DNA from: Methylobacter sp.
GTDB taxonomy: Bacteria > Pseudomonadota > Gammaproteobacteria > Methylococcales > Methylomonadaceae
Assembly (NCBI GenBank): GCA_030653175.1
Contig: JAURZV010000072.1
Span: forward strand, 18,600-82,599
Direction of reading: 5' to 3'
Length of the DNA stretch: 64,000 nucleotides
Below the pieces are notes generated by a model, which worked only from the letters and a program-made list of their open reading frames with translations, was not told the origin of the DNA and searched no databases. This document shows, piece after piece, positions 1-8,969 of the stretch; positions within the stretch are counted from its first letter, which is position 1, and every line of letters starts with the position of its first letter. The translations under genes were made by a program, and so were the position numbers.

Positions 1-742
1 CGCACAGGGCAATAGCAAGCAGGGTTACCGGCCACAGGCTTTGCCAGACCGGCCACTGCCCGGTGACGAGAATATCCTGGCAGGCGCCGATAAGCGCAGC
101 CATGGGATTATAGCTCATCAGGGAGCGCACGGCTTCAGGCAGTATGCTGACCGGATAAACGATCGGGGTGAGCCAGAACCAAAACTGGATGACGATGCCG
201 AAAAACTGCCCGACATCACGGAAGAATACGTTGAGCACCCCAAGACTGATGCCCAGGCCGATGGCAAAGGCGACAAGAATGGCAAAAACAGGCAACAAGG
301 CCAAATAAACCAGGCCGGGGAAGTTCCCGGAAATCAACAAGAAAATGCTGAACAGGCCAAATACGATGGAAAAATTCAATAGGGCATTGGCGACCACAAT
401 GACCGGCAAACAAAGCCTTGGAAAACTCAGTTTCTTGAGCAGGTTGGCATGCTCAAGAAAGGTGTTTTGTGCGCGCGTCACAATTTCTGCGAATAATCCC
501 CAGGTCAACACGCCGGCGCAAAGGTAGATGCTGTAAGCAAACGTACTATCGATGCCGGGCAGCTTGGCACGCATGATTTGGGAAAAGATCACGGTATAGA
601 CGATAATCATGGCCAGTGGATTCAGTACTGTCCACGCCGCTCCCAGCAGTGAGTTCTGGTATTTGCTTTGAAATTCGCGCTTGACGCTGCCGAGAATAAA
701 ACCCTTATATTGGTATAGGTGCCTGAGTCTGCCGATGATCAT
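1..742 (-). CDS. ABC-2 type polysaccharide export permease, partial at left edge
   Basis: Minus-strand reading frame open at the left window edge; 247 codons are visible. It is the membrane subunit of a Wzm/KpsM/RfbA-type ABC exporter, which moves an O-antigen or capsule-like polysaccharide across the inner membrane with an ATPase that would lie outside the window. The N terminus has the typical basic stretch before the first helix (REFQSKYQNSLLGAAWTVL), then several hydrophobic segments, a conserved NVFFRD loop followed by a QFWFWLTPIVYPV segment, and a late YNPM motif. The ATG at 742 was chosen because an in-frame TGA lies 13 codons upstream. The nearby manC and rfb genes supply sugar nucleotides that fit such a pathway. 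The family is clear; the exact substrate is unknown. Confidence 0.85.
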   Translation of the reverse strand, partial: MIIGRLRHLYQYKGFILGSVKREFQSKYQNSLLGAAWTVLNPLAMIIVYTVIFSQIMRAKLPGIDSTFAYSIYLCAGVLTWGLFAEIVTRAQNTFLEHANLLKKLSFPRLCLPVIVVANALLNFSIVFGLFSIFLLISGNFPGLVYLALLPVFAILVAFAIGLGISLGVLNVFFRDVGQFFGIVIQFWFWLTPIVYPVSILPEAVRSLMSYNPMAALIGACQDILVTGQWPVWQSLWPVTLLAIALC

Positions 743-810
743 ATAGTTATAAGTTTCATAGAAGTAGCTACTCCGCCATCAATATAATAGAACGCGGATG
801 ACGCTGATAA

Positions 811-1211
811 TTATGATTGAATAAGATTTTTCTTGTTTGAAAAAACTTTGCGTTTAAACTCCGGCTTCTTTCCGAAATTCAACAATAAACCCACTTCAAT
901 TCCTGTTGCTTTCAGATAATTAATTGAAATTCGTGTCCTTTACATAAGGATTCTGCTGCTTTTAATTCAACAATTACACATCCATCAACGATTAAATCTG
1001 CAAAATACTCTCCCACTTCTTTGCCTTGGTAATAAACTTTTATCAGTTTTTGTTTTTCAACGAATAAACCCATCGCGACAAGTTCAATGAACAAAGCATT
1101 CTCATAAACCTCCTCTAAAAATCCATATCCCAATGCATTGCATCCTTTGTAGAATGCCTCAATAATTTGTTCGGTAATTTCTGAATATTTATAATTACCT
1201 GCGTTCGTCAT
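811..1211 (-). pseudogene. GxxExxY family protein, frameshifted
   Basis: The first 99 codons (1211 to 912) encode a GxxExxY-family protein, including LGYGFLEEVYENAL, the ADLIVDG segment and VELKAAESL. These small PD-(D/E)XK-like proteins are of unknown function. The frame then stops at TGA after EFQLII. In another frame the expected family ending follows at once (NYLKATGIEVGLLLNFG, then KKPEFKRK) and runs to TAA at 811. The break lies in a run of ATTA units: CAATTAATTATCTG stands where CAATTAATTAATTATCTG would keep the frame, so loss of one 4-nt unit explains it. The gene sits between repeats of family F8. It is a decayed or phase-variable copy; a sequencing error cannot be excluded. Confidence 0.75.
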
Positions 1212-1228
1212 ATTAATCTACGTCGCCT

Positions 1229-1330
1229 CGGCAACTGCTCCATACAAGTCGTAGAGGCACCTGCTTTTGGCATCTGCGTTCTCGGCAATTGCTCCTGCAT
1301 TGCTCTACCTCCTGCATCCATGCAGTCGTA
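1229..1330. repeat. F5 repeat with an F6-like unit inside
   Basis: Family F5 has the recurring core CTCGGCAATTGCTCCTGCAT, then TGCTCTACCTCCTGCATCCA and TGCAGTCGT. Here it is preceded by a second, diverged start (CTCGGCAACTGCTCCAT). A degenerate copy of the ~24-bp F6 unit (1249-1271, ending GCACCTGCTTTTGGC) lies between the two. Other F5 copies are near 12000-12150, 28000, 51180-51285, 52550-52616 and 59127. Confidence 0.75.
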
Positions 1331-1366
1331 TTTTTCTAACTGCTGAGTAGTATAAGGCGCGCACTT

Positions 1367-2680
1367 TTAAGACTTTTCCAGCCAACCGTTGATTTCCTGT
1401 AAATTTTCCTCTGCTATCGAGCCGATGGCATGCATAAAACGGATGCGATTTTTTATGTAGTTGTATTTGGCTTGTGCGAAATCTTTTTTGGCTGAAAATT
1501 CATCCTGTTGCGCTTTGATCACATCACTGATGGTCACTACGCCATAATGATAGCCACGCTCCATGGCCTCCCGTGATTTGCCGGCAGAGTCCAGCGCTTT
1601 TTGCGAGGCTTTGATATACCGCGCATTGGCATTGGCACTGAGAAAGGCATCGCTGGTTTCTTTAATAATGGCGCGGATTGCGGCTTCGTTGTCGTTTTTG
1701 CTGAGCCGCAAGCGGGACTGGGCCTCAAACAGTTGGTGGGTGGTGGTGCCACCTGAAAACAAGGGTACGGTGACATTAATAGCCGCAATCTGGACTTGTA
1801 CTGGCGGGGATTGGCTGCTCTGGAAGCCGGTGTCGGTGTCAAAATAATTAAGCTGCAGATCAGCGACTGGCAAATATTTGGATTTTTGAGCCGTCACGTT
1901 ATTTTCTGCGGCTTGTATGGCAATTTCTTTTGCTGAAATAGCCGGATTCTGACTTTGTGCCATTTCAATCCACTGTTGAAGATCGCCTTGGATTTCCTGA
2001 TAGTCGACAGTATCTCGAAGTTTATTGAGCGCAGCCGGGGTTACACCCGTTAATTCTCTAAGACTGTCTTGAGCAGTCACGCGCCTGCTTTCCGCTAAAA
2101 TCACATTGGCAATGATTTGATCAAGCCGCGCTTCTACCGCATAGAGGTCGGTGACTTTTAATAATTGCTTGGCGTATTGTTTTTGTATTTGTTCAAGCTG
2201 TTTTTGGGCGGCCTGTTTTTCTGTTTTGGCAAAGTTAAGCTGGTCTTCTGCTTCCAGCACGCTGAAATAGCGATCCACCACGCTGAACATCAGTTGATTG
2301 TGCGCTTCGATAGCTTCAGCGGCATATTGATCTTCTACTTTCGACGTACGTCGCCATTCCCAAAACTTGGCAAAATCAACCAGAGTTTGATTGAGGGAGA
2401 CGATGTAGCGGGTACCTGGATAATTACTGACTGTATCTCGATTTTGTTGAGTAACGGTTTGTCTGTTAGTCGACCAGTTACCGGTGGCGCTAACTTGCGG
2501 CAACATTTGACCCAGTGCCTGGCCTTTTTGTGCAGAACCGATTTCGACTTTGACTTCGGCGTTTTTTAGCTGCGGATCGGCTTGCAGTGCTTGCTGGTAA
2601 ACGGTGATTAGATCTTCGGCTACCGCCGTTTGGGTATACGCAAGAATGATGACTATCAGCCAATATCTAAATATATTCAT
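1367..2680 (-). CDS. TolC-family outer membrane protein of a type I secretion system
   Basis: A 437-residue outer membrane channel of the TolC family. A signal peptide covers about residues 1-21 (hydrophobic IVIILAYTQ, cleavage near AVAED). The mature part opens with the typical DLITVYQQALQADPQLKNAE repeat start, and the duplicated outer membrane efflux domains follow with long amphipathic helices. It is the last gene of a three-gene run; the adaptor ends only 5 bp upstream, so all three are probably co-transcribed from the ATPase gene at 5739. It would form the exit duct for proteins exported by the ABC transporter encoded here. PrtF of the protease secretion systems is the closest functional analogue. 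Confidence 0.9.
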   Translation of the reverse strand: MNIFRYWLIVIILAYTQTAVAEDLITVYQQALQADPQLKNAEVKVEIGSAQKGQALGQMLPQVSATGNWSTNRQTVTQQNRDTVSNYPGTRYIVSLNQTLVDFAKFWEWRRTSKVEDQYAAEAIEAHNQLMFSVVDRYFSVLEAEDQLNFAKTEKQAAQKQLEQIQKQYAKQLLKVTDLYAVEARLDQIIANVILAESRRVTAQDSLRELTGVTPAALNKLRDTVDYQEIQGDLQQWIEMAQSQNPAISAKEIAIQAAENNVTAQKSKYLPVADLQLNYFDTDTGFQSSQSPPVQVQIAAINVTVPLFSGGTTTHQLFEAQSRLRLSKNDNEAAIRAIIKETSDAFLSANANARYIKASQKALDSAGKSREAMERGYHYGVVTISDVIKAQQDEFSAKKDFAQAKYNYIKNRIRFMHAIGSIAEENLQEINGWLEKS

Positions 2681-2685
2681 GACGG

Positions 2686-4014
2686 CTAGTCTTCTATGAA
2701 TGAGCGTGCAAAGAAATTAGTGGCGGGTTGCGCCAGGTATTCAAACAACGTTCTTTCTCCAGTATTAATCAAAACCTCTGCCGGCATGCCTGGCAATAAT
2801 TGCAAATCACCCAGTTCTTTACGACTTTCCGGGTTGAGCTCGACCCTAGCTTGATAATAGGAATTGCCTTTCTCATCGGTAAGACGGTCGGCGGATAAAT
2901 GAATAACCTTGCCTGTCATTTTGGGGGTTTTCGACTGTTTGAAGGCGCTAAAACGGACTTCTGCCTGTAATCCAACGGTAACCCGATCAATATCCATGGG
3001 TGACACTTGGGCTTCTATGATTAACTCGGCATCCTGAGGAACGATGTCAAGAATAGGACGCCCCGGGGAGATAACGCTGTTTTCATTATGCACAGCCAAC
3101 CCAAGCACCATGCCACTCGCCGGCGCCTTGATCACAATGCGGTTAAGCCTGTCTTGATTGGCTGCCAAGCGTTCCGCAGCATCGTTAAGCTGGGCTTGGG
3201 CTTCGCTGAGCTTGCCGGTTACTTCTTCCTGAAACTGTTTTTGCACTTGTAACATTTGCAAACGGGTTTCGCTGATCAGCATTTGATTGGTCGCAATTTC
3301 GGCGTTGAGTTGGGCAATTTCACCGCTTTGCAGGGCATGATTGCGCTCTATCTCGCGCAGACGTTGCTTGTCGGTAAAGCCTTCGGCTAGCAGTTCTTTC
3401 AGATCGTGAATTTCTTCGGCGTAGGAGGCTATCAGTTGTTTTTTGCTATCTACCTGGCCTTGTAAACCTTTTATCTTGCTGGAAATTTGACTGATACGCT
3501 GATTCAGTACCGCGATTTGACCATCATGAGAACTTATTCTGGACTTGAAAATATTATTTTCAGCCGATTTGGCTTCTGTGGTTCTAGGGTCTGATGCATC
3601 ATCAAGCAGCGCAGGATAGTCAATTCTTTTAAGCTGATCTCTTTCGGTGCGCAATCTGGCTACCTGGGCAGCAAGGGTGATATTTTGAGCGCGCGCTATT
3701 TCCAACTGAGCTTTGATTTGCGTATCTTCCAGCATCAGCAACGGCTGACCTTCTTTTACTAAGTCACCGTCTTTGACCAGTATTGTGGCAACAATGCCGC
3801 CGTCGAGATGCTGCACAGTTTTCTTGTAGGATTTTACCACCACAACACCGGGAGCCAGAGCCGAACTATCCATAGGCGCAAAAAATGCCCAAACGCCAAA
3901 AACACCAAAGCTTGCAAAGACTATTGCTGCACCGATGTTACGAATGCCTCGATCATTTGTATGCAAGACTGTGGGGGTGGGAGTAGTGTTATTCAATGCG
4001 TGTTTTTCTGTCAT
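2686..4014 (-). CDS. HlyD-family type I secretion periplasmic adaptor
   Basis: A 442-residue membrane fusion protein. A short cytoplasmic N terminus precedes one membrane helix (about residues 28-50, IGAAIVFASFGVFGVWAFF). It is followed by a lipoyl-like half (VVVKSYKKTVQHLDGGIVA), a long coiled-coil hairpin (about residues 110-290, rich in Gln, Glu and Leu) and the C-terminal beta barrel with the VLGLAVHNENSVISPGRPIL segment typical of HlyD/PrtE. It bridges the inner membrane ABC protein and the TolC-like channel. The 12-bp gap to the upstream ATPase gene and the 5-bp gap to the downstream tolC-like gene indicate one operon. Confidence 0.92.
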   Translation of the reverse strand: MTEKHALNNTTPTPTVLHTNDRGIRNIGAAIVFASFGVFGVWAFFAPMDSSALAPGVVVVKSYKKTVQHLDGGIVATILVKDGDLVKEGQPLLMLEDTQIKAQLEIARAQNITLAAQVARLRTERDQLKRIDYPALLDDASDPRTTEAKSAENNIFKSRISSHDGQIAVLNQRISQISSKIKGLQGQVDSKKQLIASYAEEIHDLKELLAEGFTDKQRLREIERNHALQSGEIAQLNAEIATNQMLISETRLQMLQVQKQFQEEVTGKLSEAQAQLNDAAERLAANQDRLNRIVIKAPASGMVLGLAVHNENSVISPGRPILDIVPQDAELIIEAQVSPMDIDRVTVGLQAEVRFSAFKQSKTPKMTGKVIHLSADRLTDEKGNSYYQARVELNPESRKELGDLQLLPGMPAEVLINTGERTLFEYLAQPATNFFARSFIED

Positions 4015-4026
4015 AGTACTTCAATG

Positions 4027-5739
4027 TTATGCGGGTTGCGCGACGGGCATGACCGCTTGTTGCTGTTGCTGCAAATGGGCGACAACTTGATCTCTTGGCC
4101 CGTAAACGGCTAGCAAGCCATCGTTAAGGATCAAGAGCTTATCAACTTTTGACAACACGTTATTGCGATGAGTAACGATCAGTACGGTCGATTGTTTTTG
4201 CTTGAGTTGTAACAACGCCTTTTCCAAAGCGGCTTCGCCTTGTTCGTCGAGATTGGAGTTTGGCTCGTCCAGCACCACCAGTACCGGGTTGCCATACAGC
4301 GCCCGCGCCAAGCCGATACGTTGCCGCTGGCCACCCGATAAATTGCCGCCGGTAGAGCCAATAAGGGTGTCGTAACCTTCGGGGAACCGTAAGATGAGTT
4401 CGTGCACATCAGCCATTTTTGCGGCTGCAACGACTTGTTCAGGATCTATCTCGCCAAAGCGGGCGATATTTTCGCTAATAGTACCCTCAAACAGCTCAAT
4501 ATCTTGCGGCAAATAGCCGATAAAGCCGCCGAGATGTTCACGATCCCAATTGAACACTTCGGCGCCATCCAAACGTATGGCGCCATTAGCGGTAGGCCAG
4601 ATACCCAATATCGCCCTTGCCAGAGTGGATTTTCCGGCGCCGCTAGGCCCTATAACGCCAACAATATCGCCTTTTTCAATGACCAGATTGATGCCTTTGA
4701 TCACCGGTAATTTACTGCCCGGCGGAACGACCACGGCATTTTCCAACTGAATGCGACCTTCAGGGTCAGGAAGCAACATGTGTTCTTTATCGGCCGGAAT
4801 TTGTCGTAGAATGTCGTTAAGGCGTTGGTACTGTCCACGGGCGCCGATAAATCCTTTCCAGGTACCTATAATAAGATCAATAGGAGCTAACGCCCGCCCC
4901 ATTAGAATGGAGCCGGCAATCATTAGTCCGGGCGATATTTCGCGCTCAATTACCAAATAGGCTCCCAAACCTAAAATCAACGATTGCGAAGAAAGACGGA
5001 TAACTTTGGACAGTGCCGATAACAAGCCCGCGCGCGAACTGGCAGTCGCTTGTAGATCCAAAACTTTGACTGCACCAACCATCCAGCGCTCTCTTATTCT
5101 GCCCAGCATGCCCATCGACTCAATAACTTCGGCGTTTCTGAGATTTCTGCCCAGGGCGCCACGCGTCGCCATAGCGACATTATTGGCTTCGGTGATTATT
5201 TTGGTGGTCGCCTTTTCAGTGAACGCGGCGACAATGCACAACAAGATGGCGGTAAATATTGAATACCAGCCAAACCATGGATGAAACATGAATAGTAGCG
5301 CCAAGTACACAGGCATCCACGGCGCATCAAAGAAGGCGAATAGGCCATTACCGGTTAGAAACTGACGCAAGCCGGTCAAATCATCCAGCGGCTGGGTTGT
5401 TGCACGCTGCCCGCCGGAATACAGCGATTGCTTAAAGGCTATTTGAAATAATCGCTGATTTAACAGCATTTCCAAGCGAGTGCTGACTTTGACTAGAATT
5501 TGTGAGCGCACCCATTCCAGTGCGGCCATAGTGATAAACAGCATTACCACTATCAGCGTCAACATCAATAAAGTTGATTTATTACCCGTGGCAACTACGC
5601 GGTCATAAACCTGTAACATGTAGATAGACGGCGTGATCATCAAAAAATTGATGAGTAGACTGAAACCGGCTGCGGACAGGAATGCGCCTTTACAAAGTTT
5701 AAGCGCTTCTTCTAAATCGGACTTAATATTTATTTTCAT
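4027..5739 (-). CDS. Type I secretion permease/ATPase (PrtD-like)
   Basis: A 570-residue fused membrane and ATPase subunit. Membrane helices fill about residues 18-300 (including FSLLINFLMITPSIYMLQVYD, the family start). The ATPase domain follows, with Walker A GPSGAGKST near residue 363, signature NLSGGQRQR near 465 and Walker B VLVVLDEP near 486 with an adjacent SNLDE. There is no N-terminal C39-type peptidase domain, which points to the PrtD/AprD class that exports C-terminally signalled RTX-type proteins rather than leader peptides. A Gln run near the C terminus is a minor oddity. No RTX substrate gene is in the window, so the cargo is encoded elsewhere. Confidence 0.93.
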   Translation of the reverse strand: MKINIKSDLEEALKLCKGAFLSAAGFSLLINFLMITPSIYMLQVYDRVVATGNKSTLLMLTLIVVMLFITMAALEWVRSQILVKVSTRLEMLLNQRLFQIAFKQSLYSGGQRATTQPLDDLTGLRQFLTGNGLFAFFDAPWMPVYLALLFMFHPWFGWYSIFTAILLCIVAAFTEKATTKIITEANNVAMATRGALGRNLRNAEVIESMGMLGRIRERWMVGAVKVLDLQATASSRAGLLSALSKVIRLSSQSLILGLGAYLVIEREISPGLMIAGSILMGRALAPIDLIIGTWKGFIGARGQYQRLNDILRQIPADKEHMLLPDPEGRIQLENAVVVPPGSKLPVIKGINLVIEKGDIVGVIGPSGAGKSTLARAILGIWPTANGAIRLDGAEVFNWDREHLGGFIGYLPQDIELFEGTISENIARFGEIDPEQVVAAAKMADVHELILRFPEGYDTLIGSTGGNLSGGQRQRIGLARALYGNPVLVVLDEPNSNLDEQGEAALEKALLQLKQKQSTVLIVTHRNNVLSKVDKLLILNDGLLAVYGPRDQVVAHLQQQQQAVMPVAQPA

Positions 5740-5816
5740 TCCTAGATAACAACAACATCAAACTTTGTATTTTCACATATTTGGCGAAAAATTAATAGAG
5801 GAGGCGTCCCTCACTA

Positions 5817-6154
5817 CAAGGCAATCGAATTTGACTTTTAAATTTTGAACAAACAATCAATCAAATGTGTTTTTATTTTAATACGGCTACCCTGCTTAGA
5901 GCTTGTAGTGCGAGCGCATTGGGCTATTGAAAACAATCTTCACTGGGCTCTGGATATAGCCTTTGATTAAGATAGCAATCGAGCTCGCAAAGGACATAGT
6001 GCCGCAAACTTGGCTGTTATCCGGCATGTTGCTATGAATCTGATTAAGACCAAAAAACATCTAAGGCCGGCATCAAAATCAAGCGATTAAAGGCCGGATG
6101 GAGCAATGATTGTTTACTTCGAATCCCCGGGGTAATTTAAGCGCGATTGCCCTG
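5817..6154 (+). mobile_element. Internally deleted ISAs1-family insertion sequence remnant
   Basis: The 519-bp gap between the secretion ATPase and manC holds a decayed insertion sequence. The left end CAAGGCAATCG (5817) and right end CGATTGCCCTG (6144-6154) form imperfect terminal inverted repeats. Reading from 5917 gives HWAIENNLHWALDIAFD, a stop, DSNRARKGHSAANLAVIRHV, then after a frameshift KAGIKIKRLKAGW and a stop at 6140. These are the C-terminal motifs of ISAs1-family (H-repeat-associated) transposases. Everything upstream of that motif has been lost. The ends match the miniature element at 43136-43260. Confidence 0.75.
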
Positions 6155-6258
6155 ACCCTGCTTATTTTACACAAATGGTCATTATGTAATGTGAAAAAGA
6201 ATTTTACTCCGCCCCCAATTATCCTCAAACGTCGTAGGCCTTAAAGCAAGCAAGTATC

Positions 6259-7674
6259 TCAGCAGCGTCCATAGGAATCCTCAAACCGCACAATATCATC
6301 CTCACCTACATAATCACCGCTTTGCACTTCGATCATTACACAAGGCGCGGCACCCGGATTGGTCAGACGATGTTTGTGACCGGCAGGAATAAATGTGGAT
6401 TCGTTGGTGTTGATGACGATTTCTCGTTCACCATTGATAACCTTGGCTATGCCGCTAACGACAACCCAATGCTCACTCCGATGGTGGTGCATTTGCAAGC
6501 TCAAACTCGCACCGGGTTTGACTTCGATGCGCTTGATCTTGAAGCCGTTGCCTTCTTCCAGTACGGTGTATATGCCCCAGGGACGATGCACGGTGCGATG
6601 TGATTTATGAGCCTCGTGACCCTTTGCCTTCAATTCCGCGTAAATGTGCTTTACATCCTGTGCACTGGATTTATCGACCACCAGAACGGCATCCGGCGTA
6701 TCGATGATGATGAGATTTTCGACGCCAACCGCGCCGACCAGACGGTCATTGCTTTGGATGGTGCAGTTCCGTGTATCGTACAACAGGGCATCGCCCTGGA
6801 TTCGGTTGCCATCGGCGTCCGGCTCGGTAAGGTCGCCCAGCGCCGTCCAGGTGCCAATATCGCTCCAGCCGATATTGCACGGGATAACGACAACCTGATC
6901 CGACTTTTCCATTACGGCATAATCAATGGAATCATCGGCAACATTACCAAAGGTATCGGGGTCGAGCTCAAGCAGCGTAAAGCCGGCGCCTTCGGCGGAT
7001 CGCGACTGTTCGATACAAACTTTTGTGGTGGCAAGAATCCGCGGACAATACCGTTCCATCTGTTGCAGCATAGAACCGGCAGTGAAACAGAACATGCCGG
7101 AATTCCACAGGAACCGGCCAGAAACGAGATATTCCTTTGCTTTTTCAAGTGACGGCTTTTCAACGAAACGCAGCACCGTGTTGCCGTCGGCCTCGATGTA
7201 GCCGAAGCCAGTCTCCGGGGAGTCGGGTTGAATGCCGAAGGTAACCAATTTGCCTGTGACAGCCAGCTCAGCGGCTTTGAGCACCGCTTGTTGGAATGCC
7301 TGCTGATCAGCAATCAAATGGTCCGCAGCAAGCACCAACATGATTGCATCATTGCCATATTTTTGGGCAACTTGGGAAGCTGCGGCAGCAATCGCTGGAG
7401 CGGTATTACGCCCGAATGGTTCCAGGATGAATGATGTTGCGACCCCGTCAGCATTCACCTCACGAAACTCATCTTCTGTTTTAAAGAATAACTCCCGATT
7501 GGTGACGGTTAAAACTTCTTCCACGCCCGGCAATAATGCGCCTCGCAAAAACGCCTTTTGCAAGAGGCTTTGTCCATCGTCCAAGCGTATAAACGGCTTG
7601 GGGTGCAACTCACGTGAGACCGGCCACAACCGGGATCCTGCTCCACCGCAAAGAATTGTTGGAATCAATCGCAC
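6259..7674 (-). CDS. manC: Mannose-1-phosphate guanylyltransferase / mannose-6-phosphate isomerase
   Basis: A bifunctional ManC/AlgA-type enzyme that makes GDP-mannose from mannose-6-phosphate. The nucleotidyltransferase half carries TILCGGAGSRLWPVSREL near the start, FVEKP and the NVADDSIDYAVMEKSD block. The cupin-like isomerase half begins near HRPWGIYTVLEEGNGFKIKR and contains PGASLSLQMHHHRSEHW. I chose the GTG at 7674 (MRLIPTILCGGAG, 471 residues) over an upstream ATG at 7728. An AAGGAAA ribosome binding site lies 5-6 bases before the GTG, and the extra 18 codons are Arg-rich and not family-like. It probably feeds exopolysaccharide or lipopolysaccharide synthesis with the rfb genes. Confidence 0.9.
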   Translation of the reverse strand: MRLIPTILCGGAGSRLWPVSRELHPKPFIRLDDGQSLLQKAFLRGALLPGVEEVLTVTNRELFFKTEDEFREVNADGVATSFILEPFGRNTAPAIAAAASQVAQKYGNDAIMLVLAADHLIADQQAFQQAVLKAAELAVTGKLVTFGIQPDSPETGFGYIEADGNTVLRFVEKPSLEKAKEYLVSGRFLWNSGMFCFTAGSMLQQMERYCPRILATTKVCIEQSRSAEGAGFTLLELDPDTFGNVADDSIDYAVMEKSDQVVVIPCNIGWSDIGTWTALGDLTEPDADGNRIQGDALLYDTRNCTIQSNDRLVGAVGVENLIIIDTPDAVLVVDKSSAQDVKHIYAELKAKGHEAHKSHRTVHRPWGIYTVLEEGNGFKIKRIEVKPGASLSLQMHHHRSEHWVVVSGIAKVINGEREIVINTNESTFIPAGHKHRLTNPGAAPCVMIEVQSGDYVGEDDIVRFEDSYGRC

Positions 7675-7886
7675 GAACTTTCCTTTGATATTATTTTGGC
7701 GTCGACGAAAACCGCGACAGCACAACAAGCCTATAAAAATGAAAATTATACCACACGGAGCGGAAGAGAGGTAAATTCTCAGATGCCCCGAAATGACTAA
7801 GAGCCGAGGCCTATTTGGTGGCCGACGCTTTCAAGCGCAAGAACCGCGCCTGGATGACAGATGCCTAACAGCCAATACTATACAGG

Positions 7887-8006
7887 TTAGTTCGGCAGAG
7901 TAATTGGGGGCAAGGTATGCGAATGCGGCCAGAGACGACTGCCACCGGCACCGGCAAGAATAATTGCAGAGCTTAGCTCCCACAAATTTTCTCGGAATAT
8001 AAGCAT
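7887..8006 (-). pseudogene. Remnant of a ManC/GDP-mannose pyrophosphorylase N terminus
   Basis: In the 358-bp gap between manC and rfbA a 39-codon minus-strand frame contains AIILAGAGGSRLWPHSHTLP. This matches the nucleotide-binding start of ManC-type enzymes, where IILAGGSGTRLWPLSR is usual. It ends at TAA soon after, with no further homology that I can see. It is most likely the stump of a second sugar nucleotidyltransferase gene. The surrounding ~240 bases show nothing else I can identify. Confidence 0.5.
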
Positions 8007-8087
8007 CATTTAATCCCTGCTAGACAACCGATTGTTTCACAATCAAGCCATTTCTACGAGTGCTCAATACTTTATTTACTTGATATT

Positions 8088-8969
8088 TCATTCGTCGTTG
8101 TTTTCAGAAATTTCAAATAAATATTCGCCATACTCCGTCTTACCCAGCCCTTCAGCACTTTTTATTAAATCCTGCCGGGTTAGCCATCCTTGATTAAAAG
8201 CGATTTCTTCCAGGCAGGCGATTTTAAATCCCTGTCGATGTTCAACGGTTTGTACAAACTGGCCTGCTTCGATAAGGCTGTCATGAGTGCCGGTATCCAG
8301 CCAGGCAAAACCACGCCCAAGAATTTCTACATTGAGCTTTTGGTTTTGGAGGTAAGCACGATTAACTTCGGTTATTTCCAGCTCACCGCGCTCAGATGGC
8401 TTGATTCGTTTGGCAATCTCAATTACTCGATTGTCGTAGAAATAAAGCCCCGTTACTGCATAATTTGAGCGGGGCTGGGCAGGTTTTTCTTCGATGGATA
8501 TTGCTTTTTTGTTTTCATCAAACTCCACCACACCAAACCGTTCCGCGTCTTTAACTTTATAGCCAAAAATGGTTGCACCTTGGTTACGATTTAGAGCGTG
8601 TTTTAAACTGGCTGTAAATCCTTGTCCAAAGAAAATATTATCCCCCAAAACCAGACAAACATTGCTCTCACCAATAAATTCCTCACCGATCAGAAAAGCC
8701 TGAGCAAGCCCTTCCGGTTTGGCTTGCACTGCATATTCGAGCTGTATGCCAAAATCCGAACCATCACCGAGTAGTTTTTTAAAACTTCGCTGATCTTCCG
8801 GCGTGGTAATAATCAGTATTTCCCGTATTCCGGCCAGCATGAGAACTGACAGCGGATAATAAATCATGGGCTTATCATAGACCGGCAATAACTGTTTAGA
8901 GACCGCCTTGGTAATAGGATGCAACCTTGTGCCCGCGCCACCTGCCAGAATAATTCCTTTCCAGTTCAT
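8088..8969 (-). CDS. rfbA: Glucose-1-phosphate thymidylyltransferase
   Basis: A 293-residue enzyme that joins glucose-1-phosphate and dTTP, the first step toward dTDP-rhamnose. The N terminus [20 protein letters not shown] carries the nucleotide-binding signature; [40 protein letters not shown] and [12 protein letters not shown] follow. The ATG at 8969 overlaps the rfbB stop (ATGA), which fixes the start. A longer frame to 9029 adds only rfbB-overlapping sequence. It is the last gene of the rfbC-rfbD-rfbB-rfbA operon. Confidence 0.96.
   Translation of the reverse strand: MNWKGIILAGGAGTRLHPITKAVSKQLLPVYDKPMIYYPLSVLMLAGIREILIITTPEDQRSFKKLLGDGSDFGIQLEYAVQAKPEGLAQAFLIGEEFIGESNVCLVLGDNIFFGQGFTASLKHALNRNQGATIFGYKVKDAERFGVVEFDENKKAISIEEKPAQPRSNYAVTGLYFYDNRVIEIAKRIKPSERGELEITEVNRAYLQNQKLNVEILGRGFAWLDTGTHDSLIEAGQFVQTVEHRQGFKIACLEEIAFNQGWLTRQDLIKSAEGLGKTEYGEYLFEISENNDE

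Larger units (their letters stand above)
764..1352. mobile_element. Transposon-like repeat element carrying a GxxExxY gene
   Basis: The two ends resemble the ends of the 134-bp miniature element at 49301-49434 (family F8). The left end GTAGCTACTCCGCC is followed by GAACGCGGATGACGCTGAT and AATTATGATTGAATAAGA, which nearly matches the reverse complement of 49375-49415. The right end AACTGCTGAGTAGT (1339-1352) matches 49419-49432 exactly. Between them lie a GxxExxY gene (811-1211) and an inserted F5 repeat (1229-1330). I infer that this is a longer, gene-bearing relative of the miniature element. I do not see a clear target duplication, so the outer limits are approximate. Confidence 0.5.

Noticed and set aside
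41..382. 113-codon plus-strand frame at the left edge
   Set aside because: Antisense shadow of the ABC-2 permease, whose reading frame shows clear membrane helices and family motifs.
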